From: Pagrus major
Taxonomy: Eukaryota > Chordata > Actinopteri > Spariformes > Sparidae
Reading direction: 5' to 3'
Assembly (NCBI RefSeq): GCF_040436345.1
Contig: NC_133237.1
Coordinates: forward strand, 25,363,749-25,427,748
Length of the DNA stretch: 64,000 nucleotides
In this document: piece after piece, positions 20,728-37,760 of the stretch
How positions within the stretch are numbered: position 1 is the stretch's first letter
How the letters are laid out: the number at the start of each line of letters is the position of its first letter
The notes under the pieces: model-generated
What the model was told of the DNA's origin: nothing
Seen by the model: only the letters and a program-made list of their open reading frames with translations
Databases searched by the model: none
Program-made: the position numbers and the translations under genes

Positions 20728-23020
20728 CTGCAGCCTGTTTGTCCAGTTAAAACCTGGGATATTACCTCAAATCAACTACAACCTCATGTACCTTAATGCA
20801 CAAGACTACAGAGGCCAAATGGAGGATGTGAAGCTACTTGACCTGCACAATCTGCAGCAATACGGTCATGAATACTCATTAATTTACTCTGGATTTGTCA
20901 GAAATTTCATATTGTTTTTAAATGTACAGTAATTTAAAGCCAGGTAACGACTTTGTTCTTTGGTAAATCAGAAAATTGTAAATTGATTTTATTTTTTTAA
21001 ATATCAGATCGCACTTTTAATGTTGTGTATTTAATCATTGTCCTATATTTCCTCACAAAGTGGAAATATGTATTAATTATTCAGTGTTGGGAAGTGTTAT
21101 TAAAATATTTCTCAAGGTTTAACATCTGGATATTTATTCATACAATAAAATGTAGTGATTGCAGTTTTGTAAAAAATACCCAAGTAAAGATACTGTGTTA
21201 AACATATCCAAACACAAGCTAATGCTAATGGGAATGTCTTTACTTTTGCAGATATTTTCATTCCCCAATTTATTTAAGAATTGTATTATGTTGATGATGC
21301 CCAGAAGTGAAATATGTGGATGAAAGCGACGATCCTGATTGACCGTCACCACAGTAGCAACATGTCAATTACAAGGTGGGCGCCCCTTGTGGTAGGAAGG
21401 TGCCCATGAGACCCTAATTGTCTGAATAAACATCATGCTGTGTAGAAGAAGACTTGGAACTAGTGACTGAGACCATAAACTCATTAGGAAACTTTGCTAT
21501 GGTCATAAATCAACTGAGAAGTAGGGTATTTTTTTCATAAGCTTACATACAATCTGACTTCTATTAGAAACCAGCTAGGTTGCCCCCTGCTGGCCAGTAG
21601 GAAGAATGCAGGTGGCACATATGGGCGGGGCTTCTGGGTCACTTTCTAGACCCAGAAGCCCCGCCCATATTTGGTTTGTACCAAATTTCATGGCCATCCA
21701 TCCAATAGTTTTTGAGACTTTTCACTCAAAACTATATTTCACAATAATCCAAACAACAGTTGTTGTTGAACAAGATCTAATGGATATCCTGCACAGACAG
21801 TGTGGCTGATAAATTAAATATTTACTTATACTACTACCTATTGATAGAAATAAAATATCAAAGGACAAAAAGCTACAAAAATAAAACATGTTTCATAATG
21901 AAACTTTTCCTTTAGTCGTAACCTCACCGTGAGCTGACAGCTGACTTGGGCGAGCACTGTATATCTTGGATTGTCGCCACGTAACGAGATTATTTTTCTG
22001 TCACCACAGCAGCAGAAATAACTCCATGTTCTCCCAGCGTCAGGTCGTCTGCAGAGTCCAGAGGAAGAACACGATGAGAGATCAGCAGCTACGAGAGAAG
22101 ACGTGACTGTGTTGAGCTGAACAATCATCAGAGCTGTTTTCCTTGAGAACTATATTTTAATGAGCATTCATATATTTCATTTCTCATCTTCAATGACAGG
22201 TCTGTGATCACATGATACAGAAATTCATCTCTCATGTTGTGCTGGAAATACAAAGACATCCTCGGTGTATCATGTACAGTGAGTCCACTAGGTGTCAGTC
22301 CCGCTCCATTCTGGACATTTTCCCTTCACTCCTATTTTGATCCAGTCAGTGTTTGATTTATATCTCAAATTAGAAAATGTTCAGCCTCCACTGCACCAAT
22401 AAGAACCCAACAAACGTCCCACATAACTCAAAGATAGCAGCTGTTTCAACTAAAAACCAAATTTCCAAATCAGTGACAAAATTAAAACAAGGAGAAAGAC
22501 GACAGTGCAGCTAAGATCCGACATGTGAGCATTTTCACTTTTGTATCATCAAAAGTGTGAGAAAAAAAGCTTTTAACACCATTTCTCAGGCATATTTGCA
22601 GACGCCTTTGCATATGTAAACACTAAATTTGCCCGCCAAGTGCTGCTCATCGATACAGCAACAAGAGCTGGCTGATGTACGATGAACTGGGCACAGACAC
22701 AGTTTGGAGAAATCAGCTCATCCCATCTGTTCCTGAATAACGGTCATGATTTTAGCACTCTCAGCGCTGGCTCACATATAAGAAGTACTTTCTGTTGGCG
22801 GGAATAATCTCTCCTCAGATGTGTTAATGTACACGTGGACTTTATAGGCAAGTATGTGAACAACAACGTTACCGATGCAACCGGTCATACACGAACGAGT
22901 TGTTAAATAAACAGATAAACAGCGTATCTCCGGCCTGAAAGGCCTCAGACAGACCTCTCGCACATACAGGAGCTACAGCTGGACTGAAAGAGGCACAAAA
23001 CAGCTGCAGCCGTGTTGTTG
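20728..23020. other. Intergenic DNA between the NATD1-like gene and gsg1l2
   Basis: The NATD1-like 3' UTR reaches about 21165. After it I see no gene. The stretch holds a perfect hairpin at 21619-21670 (separate entry), a piece of a common fish repeat at 21671-21730 (ACCAAATTTCATGGCCATCC, related to 32690-32735), and unrecognised single-copy-looking DNA at 21900-22980. Open frames here are short and have no family resemblance. Confidence 0.5.
21619..21670. repeat. Perfect 22-bp inverted repeat with 8-base loop
   Basis: Arms 21619-21640 and 21649-21670 are exact reverse complements built around GGGCGGGGCTTCTGGGTC, with loop ACTTTCTA. The stem is GC-rich and would be very stable. It sits at the junction between unlike sequence and a fragment of a dispersed repeat, so it may be an end of a mobile element. 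It does not resemble a bacterial terminator context, and a microRNA precursor usually has a longer, imperfect stem. Confidence 0.8.
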
Positions 23021-23029
23021 GACGTTTAG

Positions 23030-23575
23030 TTTGTGTCTTTGTGGTTGTTTTGTGTGTCTTTGAAATAATTTGTATGTCAATGTGTTGGTTTTGTGTATCT
23101 TTGTGGTCGTCTTGTGTATCTTTTTTGTGATTTTATGTGTCTTTGTGGTAATTTTGCTTGTCACTGTGATCCAGTCGTGTCTCTTTGTAGTAGTTTTGTG
23201 TGTCTTTGGGTTGTTATTATGTCTTTGTGGCCATTTTGTATCTTTGTAATGATTTTGTGTCTCTTTGTGGTCATTTTACATCTCTTTGTGGTCATATTGT
23301 GTGTCTTTGTGGCCATTCTGTGTGTCTTTTTCATGATTTTGTGTTTCCATCTAGTTGTTTTAAGTCTCTTTGGGGTTGTATTGCATCTCTTTGCAGCCAT
23401 TGTGTGTCTCTTTGCTGTCATATTGTGCCTTGTTTGTGATTTTGTGTCCCTTCAGGATCATATTGGGTCATTTTTGTGATTTTATGTCTTTGTGGTAACT
23501 GTTTGTCTCTCTCTGTTTGTCTTTTTGGTTGTTTTCCATCTCTTTGTGGTCATTCTGTCTTTTCGTAATCATTTT
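23030..23575 (+). repeat. Second GTGTCTTTGTGGTC minisatellite
   Basis: About 25 imperfect units of 18-24 bases with the core GTGTCTTTGTGGTCATTTT, the same family as 15336-15845 but more diverged. Spurious open frames arise on both strands (23093-23479 plus, 23161-23421 minus). It lies downstream of the gsg1l2 stop codon. Confidence 0.88.
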
Positions 23576-24030
23576 CCCAGTAACTGAGTAGGTGACCATG
23601 CCTCGTCCCAGAGAGTACAAAATTAGTAAAATCTTGATGTAACTTGAGTAAAGATTCGGCCAAAGATCTCCTTCGTTGAAACAGACACAGCAGATCTGTA
23701 CTGCAGCAGTAGCCTGCTTATCCTGCAGCTTGCCTCAGATTAGTGTGAAGACGTTGAAATTGCTGCGCTCTACCCTTCCTCCCACAAATAATATCGCATG
23801 GAAAGATTTAATGACATGCATGTTGTGTCAAAGCCGACCATGTCACATTATTTCCAAAAAAAGAATCTGGGATTCCCAGACACACACGTGATGTGCGGCA
23901 GGGAACAAAACAAACAAATGTTCTCCTGTATTAGAAATTTAAATCCAAGAACAAGAGTCAATCAGGCCCGGGGAATCTGCCCCGAGAACTGTTCCAGTGG
24001 GGCATGGGGGCAGGGAGAGCGACTCCATTT

Positions 24031-30870
<6,840 letters not shown>

Positions 30871-31300
30871 GGTCGAGGCCAGGCCTGAGGAGATGAAATG
30901 AAAAGGCAACTAATCCTGGCTTTTGATATGTAGCCACCGTGTTTCGCCTCCCAGCAGATATATCAAATCTTCATAATCTTGTTGCGTTTGAGGCTCCTTG
31001 GGTGAGAATTTTGTACATCCCCCCGCCGGCTCTAATGATGCGCTTCCACCTCGATTAAAGGATTCATTCTCTCCACTTCCGCAGGAACAATCGAGACCCA
31101 TGGCAGTCCAGTGACTCTTTGCTTTCCTCTGCTGCTTCATCTGAACTCTTTCACTCTTCACTCTCTGCTGCTCGTCCATCCCCGTCGCTCCTCCCCTTCT
31201 ACAAATCTTTGCCTGCAAATATTATCCATTACAAAATGGCAAATTATATTCCAGACTTCCTTTGAGCGTATTAATGAGAAAAAAAGATTACTATGATCTT
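30871..31300 (-). other. gsg1l2 upstream region with an open frame ending before the coding exon
   Basis: The minus strand carries an open frame at 30910-31218 (102 codons; Gln, Lys, Arg and Ser rich). Its stop lies a few bases before the CTCAG acceptor of the first gsg1l2 coding exon. I do not recognise the product. It may be intron sequence, or part of a 5' leader. No good TATA box or CpG island is seen, so the gsg1l2 promoter is not located. Confidence 0.3.
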
Positions 31301-31904
31301 ACATTATAATCCAGGACAAGACACGTCATGTGTACGTTTCCCCTGTTTTTTTCTGCATTTCATGTCAAAGCGTCCCTCAGAGTAATTGCAGCTGCAAACA
31401 TAAGATCAACTGCCTGTTTTACAGTCGCTGAGCCGTGACAGAGTGTGTACAGTCTCATGAAAATCCATAATGTGTGCATGCAGGGCAAATCTCCTCATGT
31501 CTAATAGCCTGTTGATGTGGGATGCACCACACAAAGACAAATTACTGAAGGAGATGACAGATGTTAGGAGAAAACATCTGCTGCATTTACTCTCAGACAT
31601 TTGTCTTGTCATGATATCTGTGTCACCTTTTGCAAACTGTTTTCATTTTTAAGGCCAAAATGCAAAGATGAGATACATAATTTTTGTCTCATGTCTCACC
31701 AACATCAGGTGTGCCATCTAATATTTAAAACGGGTCAGCAAATAAATGATCTGATGATACTTGAGCATGAAGACAGTGGTTCCCAAGCTCATTATCAGGA
31801 TCTCTTGAGCGAGTTCGGAGGATAAATCCAGCCCTTTCTCACTCGAAAACGGCTGTATAGGTTGACAAATTGCAAATTACAACCCATATTTCCGTATTTT
31901 ATTT

Positions 31905-32400
31905 AGGGAGCAACCTCTAGTGGCCGTAGTTAATATGACGGGAGCAAAGGAGGAAGTCAGGTCACCCACAACGCTGCTGTTTGTCTCTTGTGTCAAACTA
32001 AAAGTCAACATTTACTTATTTTAACTCGCGTACAGCACATGACGTAACTTAAAGGTAGGGAATGGGATTCTGGAGAAGGATGGTCCATTGTTGAGTCTCA
32101 TTCCCAGGTTGTCGAATAAGCGTCGGTATTTGAAGACCTGGGAATGACGCTCAACCATAAACCATCGTTCTCCAGAACTGCCTTCCCTACCTTTAAGTTA
32201 CGTAGTATGTAACTGAAGTTGTTTAACTAATGGACCTATGTTAACCCAAACAATGTTGTTCTAAGTCGTTTTGATGCAGTACGACGACGTTCCGGTACAC
32301 CTGTCGCTGGTACTATCCAACAGTTGTTTTGGTAATGATTTTGTTCATACAGATATATCATTATGGGAGTAGTCGGGCGGTGCAACAATCCAAAGACATT
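31905..32400. repeat. Dispersed repeat, family B copy 2, interrupted by a foldback element
   Basis: Compared with 28140-28500 this copy keeps GCAACCTCTAGTGGC, AGCAAAGGAGGAAGTCAGG, AAAAGTCAACATT and CTTATTTTAACT, then is interrupted at 32042. After 32203 it resumes with GTATGTAACT and the downstream portion (GTACGACGACGTTCC, GGTACTATCCAACAG). The interruption is the palindrome listed next. Non-coding. Confidence 0.6.
32042..32203. mobile_element. Palindromic (foldback) MITE of about 160 bp
   Basis: The ends are perfect reverse complements over about 18 bases (ACGTAACTTAAAGGTAG at left). The imperfect palindrome continues inward through GGAATGGGATTCTGGAGAA on the left and TTCTCCAGAACTGCCTTCC on the right, and again through TGAG-CTCATTCCCAGGT and ACCTGGGAATGACGCTCAA. 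Almost the whole element can fold into one hairpin with a small central loop. It sits inside repeat family B copy 2. Confidence 0.75.
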
Positions 32401-32427
32401 CAGAAAGTTAGTTTAAAAGATTACTCT

Positions 32428-32600
32428 ACATTGTCCGTAGGTGTGAATGTGAGCGTGAATGGTTGTTTGTCTATATATAGCTATAGGTCAGCCCTGTGAT
32501 GAACTGGTGACTTATCCAGGGTTTGTCAGCTGGAATCGGCTCCAGCGCCTCCCATGACCCCAAAAATGATAAGTTGTTTTAAAGACAATGGATGGATGGA
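32428..32600 (+). repeat. LINE-like 3' tail remnant
   Basis: The blocks ATTGTCCGTAGGTGTGAATG, GTCAGCCCTGTGATGAACTGG, TATCCAGGGTTTGTCAGCTG, GGCTCCAGC and the ending ATGGATGGATGG match the kind of 3' tail commonly seen on fish L2-type LINEs (from memory). Only the tail remains and there is no reverse-transcriptase frame. The LINE assignment is inference. Confidence 0.5.
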
Positions 32601-35600
32601 AGGGCGTCATTGGCAATTGATCAATTCAGTTATTTAGGTATGACGAAGTTGAGGGATCACCAAAGTTTTTCCAATTCATTCCTGGAACATGAATGTCCAA
32701 ATTTCATGGCGACCCACTGAATAGTTGTTGAGACAAACCACAAATGTGCGGACCTCCTGTTGTCACTCTGACCATATTAGCATACTGACGTTAGCATTTA
32801 GCTCAGAGCGCCACTGTACCTCCGCAGCTTCACGGAGATGATGTCATGGCTGTAGACTCTTACCTCACAACCTGTACTTCACAACCTGGAACTAAAACGT
32901 GAATATTCTCCCAATCATAGGAACCTTGTCATGTTTTCTGAGCCAAATCCAAAAAACACTGAATAAAAAAGGTTAGAGGAGTCGAGCAGGCTGAAACATC
33001 AAGGCTTAAAGAGATACAGAACTCCAGGATTATTCTGATTACGTCCACGCAACGTGTTCCCTGACCATGTTTGACTCCAGTAGGTCCAATTTCTCTTAAG
33101 AATGACTTCCCTAACCACTGGTCCACTGTGTTTTAGGGACCATGCTTATTGATTTCCCATCAAGAGCACAAAAACCTTTAAAGGCAACAAGTTTTCAACT
33201 AAATACACGTATATAGAACATTTGAGTCCGTTCACGTCGTCGTAAATGTTCCAACAAAACTTCCATATTTGCAGCAATTCAGAAATGTGCGTGAAAATAC
33301 AGCAAAGCCTTCAGTCTTCACTTTCTTTCCATACATGTTGAGTCATCGTCTACATTCATTTTTTGACCTGACATTACTGCGAGTGGTCGCCAGCATCTCA
33401 CTCAGTAATTCCCCCCCTGAAAACAAAGAGATTATTAACGTTACACTTGATGAAGTTGTAAGCCTGTTGTACAGTACATATTTCCAAGACTCATCCCTTT
33501 TTTTACATCATAAATACCTGCCAGGCGGGGAAACTCATTTTACGCATGACCGACAGATGTGAGATTTTGATTTCTGCCTTTTTCCCCCTCGAGACAAAGA
33601 TGCTCGACATTCTGTGCATTTTTATGACAAAACCTAAATGTTCAGGATGATTATGTAAAAGTACATGATGGTATTTGAAAGTGTCCTAATCTGACGTATC
33701 AAAGGTAGATATGCAGTTTCAGATGGACGCTCCCAGATTATGTTCAGTGGCTTTAGAGGAAAATAAAGTATTTATTTATTGTTTTTCCAGTTTTAACGTG
33801 AGACGAAATGACAAAAAAATCTAGATAATATTCTATTAACTGTCATTTGAAGTCATCTCATTGTGTTGGTATTACACTCCACTCTGCTCACCGTCCTGTC
33901 AGATTTAATCGTGGCCTCTTGGTCCCTGAAGCATGAGAGGAACTGACAGATTACTGCAGATTAATGTTGATGCCAGTCACAATATCAGTCTCACATTACA
34001 TCTTTTACATTTTTTTTAAATTAAACATCTACAGAGCAGAATAAAAGTGTCTCTTTTCCTTAAAAACATTATTATGATTGTGAATGAATAATTTTATGAA
34101 TTTTTTCGGTTCCAAAATTATTGTTTTGCTTCGAACAAGGTTTGTCAGGCAATAGTATGACGCCGCTGGTATCACGTATCAGCGGTGGTATGGTATCTGT
34201 GTTTCGTCAGTATCAACAGTCTTGGTTAGTTGCCAGTTTGTGGGGAAAAAACATAAAAGAAAATGTCTGAGCTCTACAGTATGCACCCAGCATACTGCCC
34301 TAACATTCGCTAGCAACGTCAACATAAGCTAATGTACAAAATGGCACCCACTTAAGGGGGCAGATGATTCAAACAACAGCGGTGTTGTGGTGTGAATGCA
34401 ATGGAAGGATGGAGATGTAACGCCACATTTAGTTAGAAGAAGTACTCAAGGCTTTTACTTATATAAGAGTAGGAACAGTGTAGAAATACTAAAACTAAGT
34501 ATTAGCATTTAAATATATTTCAAGTAAAAGTAAAAGGGAAAAGCACTCACTATCCAGAACAAACTAGTATTGACTGTAATTACTAATGCATTTATCCCTG
34601 CCCGCTCTCCTTTGCCCTGAATAAATCACAAGTTGAGTTATTACTGAGTGGTTTTAACGAGGACGTACTTATAGGACAATTAGCAGCAGGTTGTCCAGCT
34701 GATTAGTTTTTATGTGAATGCCATTTATTATATAAATCCTGGTAGCAGCAGCTTGACCAGCACAGAGACACTCAGACTCTCAAGTACACTGAAAATACTG
34801 TTATTCTCTCACCTTTATCCTGAATACTTCATTTAACCTCAATACAATGTTCATTAATCAGACTTACAGTGCATCATAAAACATCCACAGTGGAGGGTTT
34901 TAGGATTTTTAGAGTGGTACCTTTAATTGCCTTCACTTGCTGTGGTTTGGGCACAACTGCAGCAGATGGTCTTGTAATCTGGCCTGAGACACTGGAGACA
35001 AAGATAATCTCATCCAGTTGTAGAGGAGCAGCCCACCATGTACAGTACAGGGCTTCACAACGACCCCCAGCGTTCGTTCAGCCTCGTCTGGATCCCTCGC
35101 TGCTCTGTTAGTGCTGCTAATGACCAATGTTCAACAGAGCCTCACTCTCAGCCTGCTGGATCTATATAAAGTGTAGTTTTTTTTTGTTTTTTTTTAATAA
35201 AACATTGAGAAACAGGCTCTCATCATTACCAGTGTGATACAATATCATGTATTTATTCTGTAAACAATAGAGAACCCAGACTAGATCCCTGGGGAACTCC
35301 TTTGGACACAGGAAAATCTTACAGATCCTTTTAATTTAATTGAAACTTATGATGTGGATTCAATATACCCTCATGCTGCGTTCAGACCAAACGTGACGCA
35401 AATTATTTGAAATTATTTTACAGTGTTGATGAGTTATGAATCAGTGGCACAGACAATAACAGATCACCTGCTAATTGATTACATTTACATGTTCAAATGT
35501 CATTTTTCATCTTTTCTTTTTTTTTCCTACATTATTTCTAAGTTTTTCTACTTTCATTTAGCTATAGTCAGATATGATTGCATTTACATGTTGAATCTTA

Positions 35601-36149
35601 GATTTTTTCCAATATTTTCCTTCATTATTTTCTACATAATACAATGGTAAGATATTGTCTGAACACTAGGGAAATTATCGCATTTACATGTTGAATTTCA
35701 GATTTAACAAAAATATTTTGTACGTTTTGTTTTTACATTTCCTTTATTACTTCTATTTTTCTACCTTATTCTAACTTTAATGGTACAGTAAGCACATAAA
35801 AGTATGTTAGAAGTATTTTATCAGAAAGAAAAATAAATGCTATGGACCACAGATGACTGTAAAGATCACATAAATATTCTATATATCAACACAAGGTAAT
35901 TAAAACAATAAACTACAGCTGAACAAATAAACAAAACAAGATAAAATATGTACAATTAAAAGAAGTAAACTTGATAACATGCTTCTTTTATTTCCCATCA
36001 TGTATTATTAGTGTAGTCTGATGTAACTTTACATCACAGTGAGTTATTAATCTCAGGCAGGGATGGAGATGGGATTGCAGTTTAAGCAATAAAGCTGCAA
36101 AAGGCATTAAAGGTCCTCCAGATGTTGACCTTTACAGTGTTAGACCACC

Positions 36150-36407
36150 TGTTGTGTTTAATCCCCCGCTTATACCTCCACTATTTAACTGTGGCTTCAA
36201 AAAGGTGTCATAGTGGAGTGACGTGGTTATCCCCTTAATCTTCAAGACAGCTGTCTGGATTTAGGTAGCGATGACCATAATCCCGTTTGGTACCTTGAGG
36301 GGCCGCCGGGGTGAACACAAGGCAGAGTGACTGGCAGACAGACAGGAAGAGAAGAAGAAGAAGAAGAAGAAGGAGAAGTTTTACCTTTATGAGAGTGAGT
36401 TTGAAGG
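36150..36407 (+). promoter_or_regulatory. rcvrn: rcvrn proximal promoter with CRX/OTX-type sites and 5' leader
   Basis: Two TAATCC motifs (36159-36164 and 36278-36283) and a TAATCT (36236-36241) lie within 250 bases of the recoverin start codon. TAATCC is the core bound by the photoreceptor homeodomain factors CRX and OTX2, known regulators of photoreceptor genes. A GAA microsatellite at about 36348-36378 lies close before the ATG, probably in the leader. No clear TATA box is seen. Binding is inferred from motif match and gene identity. Confidence 0.45.
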
Positions 36408-37760
36408 ATGGGGAATACAAAGAGCGGCTCTTTGTCAAAGGAGCTCCTGGAAGATCTCAAGTCCAACACCAAGTACACCGAGGCCGAGCTGTGCACCTGG
36501 TACCAGTCGTTCCTGAAGGAGTGCCCCACTGGGAAGATCACCAAGGCGCAGTTTGAGGGCATCTACGCCAGCTTCTTCCCGAACGCAGACCCCACAGAGT
36601 ACGCCCGGCACGTATTCAGGAGTTTTGACACCAATTCAGACGGCACGTTGGACTTTAAGGAATACATCGTCGCTCTTCACCTCACGTCCGGAGGAAAGAC
36701 TCTGCAGAAGCTGGAGTGGGCCTTCGGCCTGTACGACGTGGACGGCAACGGAACCATCAGCAATAATGAAATCCTAGAGATTGTTAGGGTACTTAAAGCT
36801 TCTTCTTTCATCCTGATGGTGCAGAAACCTGAAAATATTTGTTTCTCACAACTCAGTATTTGATTGATTATATATTTGACAGAAGTTAACTTCATCCCTG
36901 CAGTAATTCATAACGTTTGACTCTTTCTAAAAGTCTTTCACAACTGAATAAATGTTGAAAACAAGATGGTATTGCTCCAAAATTGGGTATAATTAATAAA
37001 TTTGCTGCTTGGCAGGTAATGTATCACCGTTACTCCCTCAAAATTTTGTGCAATGGAAACAAAAGAAAGGGTGAATGGGGTTGTAAGCGAGTAATTAATG
37101 CGTCCATAATATTGTAGACTTGGTAACATGGTTTTAAATCCTTGTGGGCAAAATAGTATCCCTGTTTTTAATTGTTTAATTGCTCGTTTAGTCAGACAAA
37201 CTGGCCCAAAAAACAAAATATTTAATTTACAGTGTTAGAAAGCGTTGAAAAACTGCAAGTCATTGAGTTTGTTGTTTGAGAAATGTTGAATATTTTGATT
37301 GTTTCGGCAGTAATGGAGGTTAGAGTACATGGATCCTTTATATTCTTTAGGATAATATCATATACTGTTAAGGCACTGTAAAAACATGTTTAAAATAAAG
37401 TTTTTCTCACGCAGTCGATATTCAACATGATCCCCATTGACGACCAGAAGAATCTCCCTGATGACGAAAACACGCCGGAGAAGCGGGCCGCGAAAATCTG
37501 GGAATTCTTCGGGAAGAAGGACGACGGTAACTCACGACTCATCGACTCCTTCTGCTTTAAACCTTTTCTTTACCTTCACAAGCACCAACATGTGTTGACG
37601 CTTCTCTTCTTGTGCTGTTTTTCATCTTTTTTTCCCCACAGATAAAATCTCTGAAGGAGAATTCATTCAGGGCGTGATGGACAACAAGGAGATCCTGCGG
37701 TTGATACAATACGATGAGCCTCAGAAAATTAAAGACAAGCTCAAAGAGAAGAAGCAATAA
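36408..37760 (+). CDS. rcvrn: Recoverin, myristoylated photoreceptor calcium sensor; 3 exons
   Basis: Neuronal calcium sensor of rods and cones that inhibits rhodopsin kinase (GRK1/GRK7) in a calcium-dependent way. Exons: 36408-36788, 37415-37526, 37642-37760; GT-AG and in phase, 203 residues (family about 200). The N-terminal MGNTKSG is an N-myristoylation signal. EF-hand 1 is non-binding, with the conserved C39-P40 pair. EF-hand 2 loop 74-85 (DTNSDGTLDFKE) and EF-hand 3 loop 110-121 (DVDGNGTISNNE) are intact calcium binders. EF-hand 4 (KKDDDKISEGEF, 162-173) is disabled, as in the family. The lysine-rich C-terminal helix ends KEKKQ. Residues 127-128 read RS where mammalian recoverin has MA. 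The codon at the first exon junction makes this position depend on the donor chosen (AGG|GTACTT). Teleosts have several recoverin paralogues; which one this is cannot be decided here. Confidence 0.95.

Larger units (their letters stand above)
31300..36150. other. Gene-poor interval between gsg1l2 and rcvrn
   Basis: About 4.8 kb without any credible exon. It contains repeat family B copy 2 with a foldback insertion (31905-32400), a LINE-like tail (32428-32600), a piece of an AAATTTCATGGC repeat (32640-32830), a repeat with inverted CCGCTGGTATCACG/CGTATCAGCGG motifs (34155-34195) and an AGTACTTTTAC-type MITE fragment (34435-34560). The rest is AT-rich, unrecognised DNA. In human this slot, as I recall, holds GLP2R; no receptor-like exon is visible on either strand. 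Confidence 0.5.

Noticed and set aside
36553-36777. Frames overlapping recoverin exon 1 in other phases
   Set aside because: The EF-hand frame starting at 36408 is unambiguous; the others are shadows.
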